Assembly (NCBI GenBank): GCA_013140985.1 | Contig: JABFRU010000007.1 | Coordinates: 124,001 to 188,000 of the forward strand | Length of the DNA: 64,000 nt | Origin: Chitinophagaceae bacterium | GTDB taxonomy: Bacteria > Bacteroidota > Bacteroidia > Chitinophagales > Chitinophagaceae | Direction of reading: 5' to 3' | Shown here: positions 1 through 7,216 of the stretch, piece after piece | Layout of the letters: each line of letters starts with the position of its first letter | Position numbering within the stretch: position 1 is the stretch's first letter | The notes under the pieces: model-generated | What the model was told of the DNA's origin: nothing | Database searches by the model: none | The model's input: the letters and a program-made list of their open reading frames with translations, nothing else | Position numbers and translations under genes: made by a program

Positions 1-336
1 ATTTTGCTGATCCAGTGTCCAGTTATCTGTCATTGTTGTTTCCAGCCATAAATTGCCTGATCTGCGGAATACCTGCGCTGCCAAACTAAATTTGTCTTTC
101 AGTATTCTTTCCAGTTCATTAACTTTCATTTCTCCCTGGATAGTGATATTTCCATCTGTCACCACCTTTTGGATATCTCCAATCTTTCTGCTGGACGGCA
201 CCATCTGAGCAGCAGAATAATCCGCATTCGAAAGCGATCTTTTATTAAAAAACTCAAGTTTTAAAAAAGGAAACTCTCTGTTGAATTCTTGCTGGATCTC
301 GCTAATAAACCGGTTAGGTACGATATTCAGGTGCAT
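1..336 (-). CDS. Conserved hypothetical protein (partial, C-terminus outside window)
   Basis: An uninterrupted minus-strand reading frame runs from an ATG at 336 to the window edge (112 codons visible). The product begins MHLNIVPNRF and contains a segment ending in RRSGNLWLETTMTDNWTLDQQN, which I recall from a small uncharacterised cytoplasmic protein family common in Bacteroidota; I know of no assigned function. The frame stays open upstream to ATGs at 402 and 408, so a longer N-terminus is possible, but the family-like sequence starts at 336. No signal peptide or membrane segment is visible. The stop codon is not in the window. Confidence 0.7.
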   Translation of the reverse strand, partial: MHLNIVPNRFISEIQQEFNREFPFLKLEFFNKRSLSNADYSAAQMVPSSRKIGDIQKVVTDGNITIQGEMKVNELERILKDKFSLAAQVFRRSGNLWLETTMTDNWTLDQQN

Positions 337-650
337 GATGATAGTTTTAATATTCTGAAGTATTTTTTGGAGACATCCAGGCAGAACCATCTGTTTCTTC
401 ATTGTCATTAAATGCAATCGCTTGTACTTTTTTTGGTTTTATCTTTTTGAATGATGCTGCCTCCGGATATATACTTTTAAATTATCGGATAAAATTAGGG
501 GAACGCTGCCTCCACCAGGATGATGTATCACAGTTGCCTCTATGATTATAATCAAGTAACCTCTTTACATTAGGGATATTCTTTGTGAAAAAATAAAGAC
601 CGGAAATGCTTTAGAAACTGTCCAGGTCTCTATATTAAACTTTTACCTTC
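337..650. other. Intergenic gap of about 310 bp
   Basis: I see no convincing gene here. The only clear element is the minus-strand terminator at its right end. The left part may contain the promoter or an alternative start (402/408) of the partial gene at the window edge. Confidence 0.5.
587..629 (-). terminator. Rho-independent terminator after the lipoprotein gene
   Basis: Read on the minus strand, the arms AGACC/GGTCT and GGA/TCC (one bulged base at 624) form an 8-bp stem, followed directly by the T-rich run TTTATTTTTT. It lies about 20 bp after the stop codon at 651, so it probably ends the bacterioferritin-lipoprotein transcript. Confidence 0.7.
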
Positions 651-1307
651 TTACATAGGCTTTAACACAGGTGCCTTTTGATCGCTGATCACATAGTTCT
701 TTTTCATATCCTTTACGATCATTTGACCATACTCGTGGCTCAGCCTTTGTGAAGAAGCAGGATCAAAGGACTGGCTTTGGGATGAATAAAGTAATTGGCC
801 CGATGTCATTTCATAAAAATTACTTTCCCAGAAATACTTTGTATTCTCAACAAAATAACCCGGGGTATAGACTCGTTCGAAGGTTGTCCGGTAATAATTG
901 TAAAAATTGGGGTACTCGTTATAAGGCGCATACTCAAATCTACCCTTCACATAATATTTTTCCTTTGCCTTATCAAGCAGGGTAACAGTAAGAACGGCAT
1001 CAACGCCGGAATTGCGAAGTTTGGCAATAGCATCTTTTTCACTCATGTTTTCAAAGGCTTTCGGGTTATACTCTTCGCAGGAACAAACCGCATTATAACC
1101 AAGCTCTTTGAGGTCATCAACAATATGCTGCTCCATTTTTTCCCGAAGGGTTTTGTCTGCATCACGGATAAGGCCCAGCACAACGATTTTTTTATACTCT
1201 TTGGGCTGAACATCCACAGCCCTCCACGAACTGGTTATATGAGAGGTAGTACCACAACCGGTCATAAAGAAAAGAGATAACAAGGCTAACTTTGTAAAGT
1301 GTTTCAT
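651..1307 (-). CDS. Putative lipoprotein, unknown function (218 aa)
   Basis: I chose the ATG at 1307, not an upstream in-frame ATG at 1373, because the former gives a clean lipoprotein signal: MKHFTKLALLSLFFMTGCGT, with a hydrophobic core and the lipobox FMTGC placing the modified cysteine at residue 18. The upstream extension would also run into the bacterioferritin gene. The mature protein has a segment of alternating hydrophobic strands (KKIVVLGLI, then DAVLTVTLLD), like small periplasmic lipoproteins that detect or bind ligands, but I cannot name the family. It is only 19 bp downstream of the bacterioferritin stop, so the two are probably co-transcribed. It is followed by a terminator. 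Confidence 0.75.
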   Translation of the reverse strand: MKHFTKLALLSLFFMTGCGTTSHITSSWRAVDVQPKEYKKIVVLGLIRDADKTLREKMEQHIVDDLKELGYNAVCSCEEYNPKAFENMSEKDAIAKLRNSGVDAVLTVTLLDKAKEKYYVKGRFEYAPYNEYPNFYNYYRTTFERVYTPGYFVENTKYFWESNFYEMTSGQLLYSSQSQSFDPASSQRLSHEYGQMIVKDMKKNYVISDQKAPVLKPM

Positions 1308-1326
1308 AAAAAAAGTTTTTAAATAT

Positions 1327-1794
1327 TTAATGCAATTGTTCCACCAGGTAATTTTTGATACCGATCTTTCCAATCAGGTCTATTTGTGTTTCCAGCCAGT
1401 CAAGATGTTTTTCTTCGTCTGTTAAGATGGACCGGAGAAGCTCCACTGAACCATTATCACCCTCATCATAGCAAAGAGAAATTCCTTTATTATAGGCGCT
1501 GTTGGCTGATTCTTCGGCATCACGGTCATTTTTAAATTGATGCTCAAGATCATTCCCTATCACTACTTTTTCCATAGAGCTTACATCGGGAATACCTTCA
1601 AGAAAAAGGATCCTTTCTATTAATTTTTCTGCATGCTTCATTTCTTCAATAGCCCTTTTTTTAATGATATCGTGGAGTTTGACGTAACCCCAGTTTGCAC
1701 ACATTTCGGAATGAACCATGTATTGCCCGATAGCACTTAACTCATCTGCCAGCAGCATGTTCAGCGTTTTGATCACTTTTTCATTTCCTTTCAT
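1327..1794 (-). CDS. bfr: Bacterioferritin
   Basis: The 155-residue product matches bacterioferritin over its whole length. It starts MKGNEKVIKTLNMLLADELS and keeps the di-iron ferroxidase ligands E18, E51, H54, E94, E127 and H130 (motifs EEMKHAE and DEEKHLDWLE). M52, the haem-bridging methionine of true bacterioferritins, is present, which separates it from ordinary ferritin. The family forms a hollow 24-subunit cytoplasmic shell that oxidises Fe(II) with O2 or H2O2 and stores it as mineral. A TAnnTTTG promoter element lies about 40 bp upstream. The gene is divergent from the permease gene that follows and leads into a lipoprotein gene. Confidence 0.95.
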   Translation of the reverse strand: MKGNEKVIKTLNMLLADELSAIGQYMVHSEMCANWGYVKLHDIIKKRAIEEMKHAEKLIERILFLEGIPDVSSMEKVVIGNDLEHQFKNDRDAEESANSAYNKGISLCYDEGDNGSVELLRSILTDEEKHLDWLETQIDLIGKIGIKNYLVEQLH

Positions 1795-1831
1795 GACTAT
1801 TTTATTTAAGGGGTGATTAAGAATTTCAGAT

Positions 1832-1839
1832 CAAATGTA
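1832..1839 (-). promoter_or_regulatory. Bacteroidota-type -7 element upstream of bfr
   Basis: The minus strand reads TACATTTG, a perfect TAnnTTTG -7 box, ending about 37 bp before the bfr start codon. No clear TTTG -33 box was found at the expected distance, so the assignment is tentative. Confidence 0.45.
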
Positions 1840-1910
1840 TCTCTGCCAGCCATTGATCCTGCTGACCATCATCACTGCCTATGATGATACTTGTCATTGC
1901 GAAACGATTT

Positions 1911-1926
1911 AAAACAAGCTTGTTTT
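1911..1926. promoter_or_regulatory. 16-bp perfect palindrome between divergent genes
   Basis: AAAACAAGCTTGTTTT is a perfect palindrome located 20 bp before the permease start and about 115 bp before the bfr start. A second, 7-bp inverted repeat (ATCATCA/TGATGAT, 1868-1888) lies beside it. The position suggests a dimeric repressor or activator operator serving one or both divergent genes; the regulator is unknown. Confidence 0.4.
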
Positions 1927-1945
1927 GAAATGATAAAAATGGAAA

Positions 1946-3013
1946 ATGCAGCAGTCATTTGTTAACCGTTATATGAGGCAGGCGGGTACGATGATCATAT
2001 TGATAATAATGGTCATCCTGGTACTCCGGGAACTTTATATTTTCCTTCCGGGGTTGCTCGGAGCCATCACAACATACATCCTTAGCCGCAACAGTTATTT
2101 CCAACTTATTTATCATAGAAAATGGAAAAAGGGACGGACAGCCGGTTTATATCTGCTCTTCTTTTTCCTTATACCTTCTGCACTCATTTACTTTAGCATA
2201 ACAATGCTTGGCCATCAACTCCGGCCTTTTCTATCCGATCCCGCTGTCTTCTTCTCAAAAATGAAAGATGCTGTTACCAGTATGCAGGACAAGACACAAA
2301 TACATTTTGTTTCCGCCGATTTCCTTACCGGTATCCAGGAAAAGATGGCCGGCTTAATTCCCCGGTTAGTAAATGATACAGTGATACTCCTGACCAATTT
2401 TGCTATCCTGCTTTTTGTACTATATTATATGCTTGTTCATGGAAGTGAAATGGAATCGTACCTGAGAAAAATAATTCCTCTAAAGAAAGTCAATATAGAT
2501 CTTCTGGCATCAGAGACAAAGCGTATTGTCAGGGCAAGTGCGATAGGTATTCCACTTATCTCTTTAATACAGGGTATAACAGCTGGCATAGGTTATATCA
2601 TCTTCGGTGTGGACGATTTTATACTATGGGGCTTTCTTACCGGTGTATTTGCATTCTTCCCGGTTATTGGGACAATGATCATCTGGATACCTCTTGTGAT
2701 CGCATTATATTCCGGCGGTCATACCTGGAATGCAACCGGGCTGATGATATACAGCATTATCGTTACAGGAAATATTGATTATGTCTCCCGGATAACGATC
2801 CTTAAAAAGCTGGGTAATATTCATCCGGTGGTAGCCGTTTTTGGTGTTATAGCCGGGTTGGGGTTGTTCGGGTTCATCGGTTTTATTTTCGGACCGTTGC
2901 TTGTCAGTTACATTATCCTCATTTTCCGGATCTACCGGAGTGAATTTGCAAATAATAATGGCAGTGAGCAACCGGCGGCAAGATCATCTGAGGATAATCA
3001 GCTACCCTACTAA
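1946..3013 (+). CDS. AI-2E family (PerM/UPF0118) membrane permease
   Basis: The 355-residue protein has the layout of the AI-2E transporter family: two closely spaced N-terminal hydrophobic segments (about residues 14-50), another pair near 70-90, a soluble stretch, then several helices after about residue 135. The family-typical segment GVDDFILWGFLTGVFAFFPV-IG and a late FGFIGFIFGPLLVSY helix are both present. Members are inner-membrane proteins proposed to export signalling molecules or to act as cation/proton antiporters; the substrate here cannot be told. It is transcribed away from bfr and followed 64 bp later by a universal stress protein gene. The length is normal for the family. Confidence 0.85.
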   Translation: MQQSFVNRYMRQAGTMIILIIMVILVLRELYIFLPGLLGAITTYILSRNSYFQLIYHRKWKKGRTAGLYLLFFFLIPSALIYFSITMLGHQLRPFLSDPAVFFSKMKDAVTSMQDKTQIHFVSADFLTGIQEKMAGLIPRLVNDTVILLTNFAILLFVLYYMLVHGSEMESYLRKIIPLKKVNIDLLASETKRIVRASAIGIPLISLIQGITAGIGYIIFGVDDFILWGFLTGVFAFFPVIGTMIIWIPLVIALYSGGHTWNATGLMIYSIIVTGNIDYVSRITILKKLGNIHPVVAVFGVIAGLGLFGFIGFIFGPLLVSYIILIFRIYRSEFANNNGSEQPAARSSEDNQLPY

Positions 3014-3045
3014 CAAGGCTCATCACCCTTCATTATTACCCGGAA

Positions 3046-3053
3046 TAAATTTG
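3046..3053 (+). promoter_or_regulatory. -7 element upstream of the universal stress protein gene
   Basis: TAAATTTG matches the Bacteroidota -7 consensus TAnnTTTG and lies 24 bp before the ATG at 3078. No good -33 TTTG is visible, so this is a tentative promoter for the four-gene stress operon. Confidence 0.4.
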
Positions 3054-3077
3054 ATCTTAGTTTGAACCCATGTTATC

Positions 3078-3923
3078 ATGAAAAAAATACTAGTTGCATT
3101 TGATGGACTAAAATACTCGGTACCTACACAAGAATATGCGGTAAGATTGGCTTCACGGGATAATGCATTACTTGTTGGTGTTTTTTTGGATGATCTTTAC
3201 TACCGCAGTTACAAGATATACGATATCATCCAGGAAGAAGAAGGTGGCATCGATACGAAGCGACAGCGGAGCTTTGATAAGAGAGATGCTTCAGTAAGAA
3301 CAAATGCAATAAAATTATTTTCTGCAGCTTGTGAGAAAGCGGGTATTCAATTTTCTATCCACAAGGATCATAAAGCAGCGATAAGGGAATTACTCAAAGA
3401 AAGTATTTATGCGGATCTGCTGGTCATCAGCAGCAGCGAAACTTTTTCAAAATCCAAAGAAGATATTCCCACCACATTCATCCAGGACCTGTTACCACAT
3501 ATTCAATGCCCGGTATTTGTGGTGCCATCTTCCTACAGGCAAATTGACGAATTGATACTCCTCTACGATGGAGAACCTTCTTCAGTGCATGCCATAAAGA
3601 TGCTGGGATATGTGTTGCCCTCATTTCAAAGTCTTTACACAGAAATAGTAACCGTAAAAAAACAGCAGCGTGGAGCTCAGTTACCGGATGCAGGACTGAT
3701 AAAAGAATTCATTACTCAGCATTTTCCGAAAACAGGCTTTCACATATTGCATGGAAACCCCGAAACCGGGATACTTTCTTTTCTGCGAAAAAAAAGACCT
3801 AATACACTTGTAGTTCTTGGTGCTTATAGAAGGAGTGCGGTATCCCGGTGGTTCCGACCCAGCATGGCCGATATGCTGATCAGCAAGCTTAATCTTCCTT
3901 TATTCATTGCACACAACAAATGA
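3078..3923 (+). CDS. Tandem universal stress protein (UspA family)
   Basis: The 281-residue product consists of two Usp folds. The first (about 1-150) begins MKKILVAFDGLKYSVPTQEY and ends in CPVFVVPSSYRQ; the second (about 155-281) begins ELILLYDGEPSSVHAIKML and ends ADMLISKLNLPLFIAHNK. Each has the beta-alpha pattern with an Asp after the first strand. The G-x2-G-x9-G ATP-binding signature is not clearly kept, so nucleotide binding is uncertain. Such tandem Usp proteins are cytoplasmic stress-response factors in Bacteroidota. Its last four bases overlap the next start, indicating an operon with the small membrane protein. Confidence 0.9.
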   Translation: MKKILVAFDGLKYSVPTQEYAVRLASRDNALLVGVFLDDLYYRSYKIYDIIQEEEGGIDTKRQRSFDKRDASVRTNAIKLFSAACEKAGIQFSIHKDHKAAIRELLKESIYADLLVISSSETFSKSKEDIPTTFIQDLLPHIQCPVFVVPSSYRQIDELILLYDGEPSSVHAIKMLGYVLPSFQSLYTEIVTVKKQQRGAQLPDAGLIKEFITQHFPKTGFHILHGNPETGILSFLRKKRPNTLVVLGAYRRSAVSRWFRPSMADMLISKLNLPLFIAHNK

Positions 3924-4321
3924 TCATGGAAAAAGAAACATTTGGAACCTTTTTTAGCTCAGTCAAAGAACATGCAGAAAACTGGGTTGAAGCAAAAAAA
4001 AATATTTATAAACTTAAAGGGATAAGGCTGCTTTCGTTGCTGGCGGGAAATTTTAGCTGGCTCGTAATTTCTCTGTTTCTTTTACTGCTATTTTCCGTTT
4101 TTATCGGGTTAACGCTTGGCTTCTGGTTAAGCAGTCTGACCGGCAGTTATATAACTGGATTTGGCATTGTAACCTTGCTGATAGCAGTTAAGATACTCCT
4201 GTTGGCTGCTTTAAAAAGAAAGATATTTATCAATCCAATCATCAGGATGATCATTAAACAATGCCAGCAGGAATTAGAGAAGAAGGAAGATACCTCAACT
4301 ATTCAGGATGAAAAACAGTAA
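3920..4321 (+). CDS. Small membrane protein, YqjE/Holin-X-like
   Basis: This 133-residue protein has a charged, helical N-terminus, two long hydrophobic hairpin segments (about residues 42-70 and 78-98) and a Lys/Glu-rich cytoplasmic tail. The arrangement resembles the putative holin superfamily proteins (YqjE type) that accompany stress proteins and are not phage lysis proteins. It overlaps the preceding gene by four bases (ATGA) and the next by 14, so it is translationally coupled. Either M1 or M3 could be the true start. Its role is probably envelope-associated under stress, which is inference from context. Confidence 0.65.
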   Translation: MIMEKETFGTFFSSVKEHAENWVEAKKNIYKLKGIRLLSLLAGNFSWLVISLFLLLLFSVFIGLTLGFWLSSLTGSYITGFGIVTLLIAVKILLLAALKRKIFINPIIRMIIKQCQQELEKKEDTSTIQDEKQ

Positions 4322-4622
4322 TCAAATACACAATCTCGATACACTGGAGAAAGAGATCTTCAGGCAGCAGTTGATCTCAAAAAAAACATCCCGGCAACTG
4401 GAAGATGACCTGGACTTTTTCAGGGATAATTTTTTTTCGCTTGCCCGGAACTCTGTAAAAAAAGAAAGAAAAAAAGAGGAAGATAATTCCTCCTTCTTCG
4501 AACATATTTTTAAAAATGATCATGTACGACAAGCGGTTGACAGTATCACAGGTCGCATCACTGACCATGCATCAGAGGCAATCAGCCGTCTTATCGATCG
4601 CCTTTTTCAAAAACATAAATAA
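4308..4622 (+). CDS. Hypothetical protein, helical and charged (104 aa)
   Basis: Coding is supported by a 14-bp overlap with the upstream membrane-protein gene and a 10-bp gap to the downstream hemerythrin gene. The product is rich in charged residues, has no signal peptide or membrane segment, and looks mostly helical (for example KEIFRQQLISKKTSRQLEDD). I do not recognise a family. The context suggests a partner of the small membrane protein. Confidence 0.6.
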   Translation: MKNSNQIHNLDTLEKEIFRQQLISKKTSRQLEDDLDFFRDNFFSLARNSVKKERKKEEDNSSFFEHIFKNDHVRQAVDSITGRITDHASEAISRLIDRLFQKHK

Positions 4623-4632
4623 TTTCTGAAAA

Positions 4633-5130
4633 ATGGAAAGCAAAGAACTAATTAACAAACTCGACTCATTCAAATCATTAACCAAAGAACATGAGGATGG
4701 ATTATTGTTTTGCAGCAGGATCGGCCAGGGTTTACGCAATCATACAAGCTATGATAAACTCGCAAAGTATGTGCGGTGGTTCTGGAAATACCATATAAGA
4801 CCCCATTTTTTCCAGGAAGAAAAAATTTTGCTGCCGCATCTGCCCGGCGACCATCCGTTCAGGGATAAACTAAAGAATGATCATACAGAGATACTCGAGC
4901 TGATGCATGCAATTGACAGGGATGCTGAGCTGTTCGATCTTGAAATGCTGGCTAAATTCATTGAAGTACATATCCAGTGGGAAGAAAAAGATCTTTTCCC
5001 CTTTTTTACAAAAAACCTTCCTGCAGGCCAGTTAGCTGAAATCGAAAAAAATCTTGACAATCATGACATTGATTGTAAAGAAGATTGGAAAGATGAGTTT
5101 TGGCTTTCTGGTATAACCAACCCTAAATGA
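4633..5130 (+). CDS. Hemerythrin HHE domain protein
   Basis: The 165-residue helical protein carries the expected di-iron ligand set: H20 (KEHEDG), H58 with E62 (HFFQEEKI), H69, H84 (DHTEIL), H113 and E117/E118 (HIQWEEKD). Stand-alone hemerythrin-like proteins bind O2 or NO, or take part in iron-sulphur repair or redox sensing in the cytoplasm; the substrate cannot be decided here. It is the last gene of the stress operon and is followed by a strong terminator at 5168. Confidence 0.85.
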   Translation: MESKELINKLDSFKSLTKEHEDGLLFCSRIGQGLRNHTSYDKLAKYVRWFWKYHIRPHFFQEEKILLPHLPGDHPFRDKLKNDHTEILELMHAIDRDAELFDLEMLAKFIEVHIQWEEKDLFPFFTKNLPAGQLAEIEKNLDNHDIDCKEDWKDEFWLSGITNPK

Positions 5131-5167
5131 TTCTGCGATTATGTAAAGTGGTGAATTATACCAAAAA

Positions 5168-5208
5168 TAAAATCCTGCTATTTATCATTTAGCAGGATTT
5201 TATTTTGA
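5168..5208 (+). terminator. Strong rho-independent terminator
   Basis: A perfect 13-bp stem (5168-5180 with 5190-5202, core ATCCTGCTA/TAGCAGGAT) with a 9-nt loop is followed by TTTTG. It ends the stress operon and lies directly against the first tRNA-like scar. Confidence 0.85.
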
Positions 5209-5355
5209 GGTCCCTGGCGGATGCGAACGGGACTTATAAGTCATTCCTGATATGCGCTAATAACAAGTTGGTATTCAAACTATTTGAACTGCCAATTTTA
5301 CAGCCTATAATCATTGATAGAGCAATAAATTTGCAAATGTCTCTGAAACTACACC
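5207..5355. repeat. Scar A: tRNA 3'-end-like fragment plus TACACC box
   Basis: The left part (5207-5231) reads GGTCCCTGGCGGATGCGAACG, the reverse complement of a tRNA T-loop/acceptor end. The right part (5335-5355) reads TGTCTCTGAAACTACACC. The same pair of motifs recurs at 24940, 50391 and 57805 and, more degenerate, at 57973. No anticodon arm or D arm is present, so it is not a tRNA gene. I infer an attachment-site remnant. Confidence 0.6.
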
Positions 5356-5395
5356 AATCTGTAAAGAGCTACTCTAAAATATAACTTTTTCAACT

Positions 5396-6241
5396 ATGCT
5401 ACTACTTCCATTATCCACAATGAAAAAACAATTGAGCTTAAAAGATCAAGAAACCCTTTTGGAAAAGCTTCGATCAATTTATGATTTTACAAAAATTGAA
5501 TTTATCTATTGTGCTATAACTAATCCAAATAGTTTTGAATCCCCAGCACCGACAAGCCAACTCCAGGTTTTTGAGATGGCTATTCCAGGCGGCAGTCCGT
5601 CGTATGTGAAAGGTAAGCTTCATGAATGTTTTGACGTTTTGGATTCCGAAATAAAAAAATATCTTGAAAGCTCAGATGGGTTCGAGACCATTTATGACGT
5701 ACTAAATACGTGTACAGAACTATGCAAAAAAGCAAAATCAGAGAATGACTCTGACAATAGGTTTACGTTTGATGAAAAAATCAAATTCTGGGTAGATCCA
5801 AAAGATGAATGGCATAGAGTAATGTATCAATATCTAAGTTTCTCGAAAAATGTTGCAATCGATTTTAAGGAACATTTTGACATCAGGAAAAGCTTTTACT
5901 CCGAATTATTTGAAAAATTTTCGGCAGCACTGGACTGGCATCGCTATAAGCCTGATATTTCTGAAAAACCATATACCTGGGATTCAAGCAAAGCAGAGTT
6001 AGAAATAAGTGAGCTAGTGTATTTAATCTGCGAAAAAGCTGAGTTAATTAAATATAATAAGGCATTACGTGGTAGCTTTCCGAAATTCAGAAGGGAATTC
6101 TTCGGGTTATTTGGTTTATCGGATGAACGGTATAACCAAAACAAATCAGACATCTTAAAGAGAAAAAAGGATGATCATTTTATTGATGAGCTTGCTAGGC
6201 TTATGCCAAATACTGCTCCAGAAATAGAAACCAAGCACTAA
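5396..6241 (+). CDS. RteC-like mobile-element regulatory protein
   Basis: This 281-residue protein resembles RteC, the regulator that controls excision and transfer of Bacteroides conjugative transposons. The best evidence is the C-terminal third (about residues 205-270): a tryptophan-led segment WDSSKAELEISELVYLICEK, then a small helical domain with FFGLFGLSDERYNQNKSDIL and a final RKKDDHFIDELARLMP. An internal ATG (M9, 5420) is an equally plausible start. There is no signal or membrane segment. It lies 40 bp after scar A and upstream of an excisionase-like gene, as in integrative elements, but no integrase remains nearby. Confidence 0.65.
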   Translation: MLLLPLSTMKKQLSLKDQETLLEKLRSIYDFTKIEFIYCAITNPNSFESPAPTSQLQVFEMAIPGGSPSYVKGKLHECFDVLDSEIKKYLESSDGFETIYDVLNTCTELCKKAKSENDSDNRFTFDEKIKFWVDPKDEWHRVMYQYLSFSKNVAIDFKEHFDIRKSFYSELFEKFSAALDWHRYKPDISEKPYTWDSSKAELEISELVYLICEKAELIKYNKALRGSFPKFRREFFGLFGLSDERYNQNKSDILKRKKDDHFIDELARLMPNTAPEIETKH

Positions 6242-6322
6242 ATTTTTCGTACACTTTTCCTATACGACTTTTACAAGAGCTAAAATTCGTTTGAACGAGA
6301 CCCTCAGTATTAGCTTCGCTGC

Positions 6323-6628
6323 GTGAGCGAAAATCATCCCATATTTTCACGCTATCCTGAGCTAAAGGAATTTATCAGAATCCTACGGCAAGAGGTGCAG
6401 GCGATACAAAGACCACCAGAACAAATTGTGATGGACGATAATGATGTAATGAAAATACTCAAGATTTCTAAGCGTACTCTTCAGAATCTTCGCTCTACAG
6501 GACAGATACCCTATCACTGCCCTGGTTGTGGATCTAAAAAATTCTATCTGCTGAGTGATATTCTCGATTGGCTGAAAAAAAGCAGAGTAGAAAGCATTTT
6601 CGAATCCCTAAAAATTAAAGTCAAATGA
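6323..6628 (+). CDS. Excisionase-like helix-turn-helix protein
   Basis: The product (101 aa from a GTG start) contains a MerR/excisionase-type winged HTH at about residues 38-90: NDVMKILKISKRTLQNLRST, followed by a hairpin and LSDILDWLKKSR. This pattern is typical of small DNA-binding proteins encoded next to rteC in Bacteroidota mobile elements. An inserted CPGC pair (HCPGCGSKKF) replaces the usual hairpin residues. The start is uncertain because GTG at 6323 is the first usable codon. Its stop overlaps the next ATG by four bases. Confidence 0.7.
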   Translation: MSENHPIFSRYPELKEFIRILRQEVQAIQRPPEQIVMDDNDVMKILKISKRTLQNLRSTGQIPYHCPGCGSKKFYLLSDILDWLKKSRVESIFESLKIKVK

Positions 6629-6993
6629 AAAAACAACGGATTTGCCCACTCAGCGGTCAGGCTATACCAGAGGGTGCTCATGGTAATAGAAAATACTTCC
6701 CGAGCGAAACTGTTGAGAAACAAAGAAAGGGAAGAAATAATCACACCCGCTTTGAAAAAATTAGCACCATTTGCAACATAGCCATCGGACTAGACAAAAT
6801 TTTGGGACGTCATTACCCGCATTCTGCTGGAAAGACGCCAATAGACCGGTCCATACTTGGAGCTTTTGATTGGGATTTTATAACTAAGATATCCGATACG
6901 ATGCCTCCAATATTTTGGATATTGAATTATGGGTACTCCTTTAATAATACAAAAGACAAAATTGTAATCCACTATGACCCCAATAACACCTAA
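6625..6993 (+). CDS. Hypothetical protein (122 aa)
   Basis: It is coupled to the HTH gene by an ATGA overlap, which supports coding. The N-terminus begins MKKQRICPLSGQAIPEGAHG, reminiscent of a cysteine-knuckle opening but with only one cysteine there, so no complete zinc site is visible. The middle is basic and the C-terminus (WILNYGYSFNNTKDK) is hydrophobic and aromatic. I do not recognise the family. It belongs to the same accessory operon and overlaps the next gene by 20 bp. Confidence 0.5.
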   Translation: MKKQRICPLSGQAIPEGAHGNRKYFPSETVEKQRKGRNNHTRFEKISTICNIAIGLDKILGRHYPHSAGKTPIDRSILGAFDWDFITKISDTMPPIFWILNYGYSFNNTKDKIVIHYDPNNT

Positions 6994-7216
6994 TGCCCGA
7001 TTATTTCATGATGAAATAATCTCCGTCCAGAACTTTTCCTTACCCGAAGGGAGTGAAAACCTCATACCTTCTAAATCAAAACCAAAGTTGCCCAAAATGG
7101 TACTGCCCATTGTCGGAGGTTTCATAGTAATTGGGTTCATTATTTTTCTTTACAACCACGCTAATAAAAAAAAGGTTGATTCTAAAGACAAAGAATCAGA
7201 GGCAACTTCCAATTAA
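6974..7216 (+). CDS. Small single-pass membrane protein (80 aa)
   Basis: A proline/lysine-rich stretch (KSKPKLPK) precedes one hydrophobic helix at about residues 43-60 (VLPIVGGFIVIGFIIFLY), and a charged lysine/glutamate tail follows. It overlaps the preceding frame by 20 bp and ends the accessory operon. The function is unknown and confidence in coding is moderate. Confidence 0.45.
   Translation: MTPITPNARLFHDEIISVQNFSLPEGSENLIPSKSKPKLPKMVLPIVGGFIVIGFIIFLYNHANKKKVDSKDKESEATSN

Noticed and set aside
795-1280. Long open frame on the plus strand opposite the lipoprotein gene
   Set aside because: The opposite strand encodes a coherent lipoprotein with lipobox and terminator; the plus-strand frame has no recognisable protein pattern.
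3920-4321. Holin-like gene as evidence of a prophage
   Set aside because: The protein is YqjE-like, lies in an operon with a universal stress protein and hemerythrin, and no lysin or structural phage gene is near.
5207-5231. Possible tRNA gene on the minus strand (and similar segments at 24940, 50391, 57805)
   Set aside because: Only T-loop and acceptor-like bases are present. The T-stem does not pair properly in several copies and there is no anticodon or D arm, so these are fragments, not genes.
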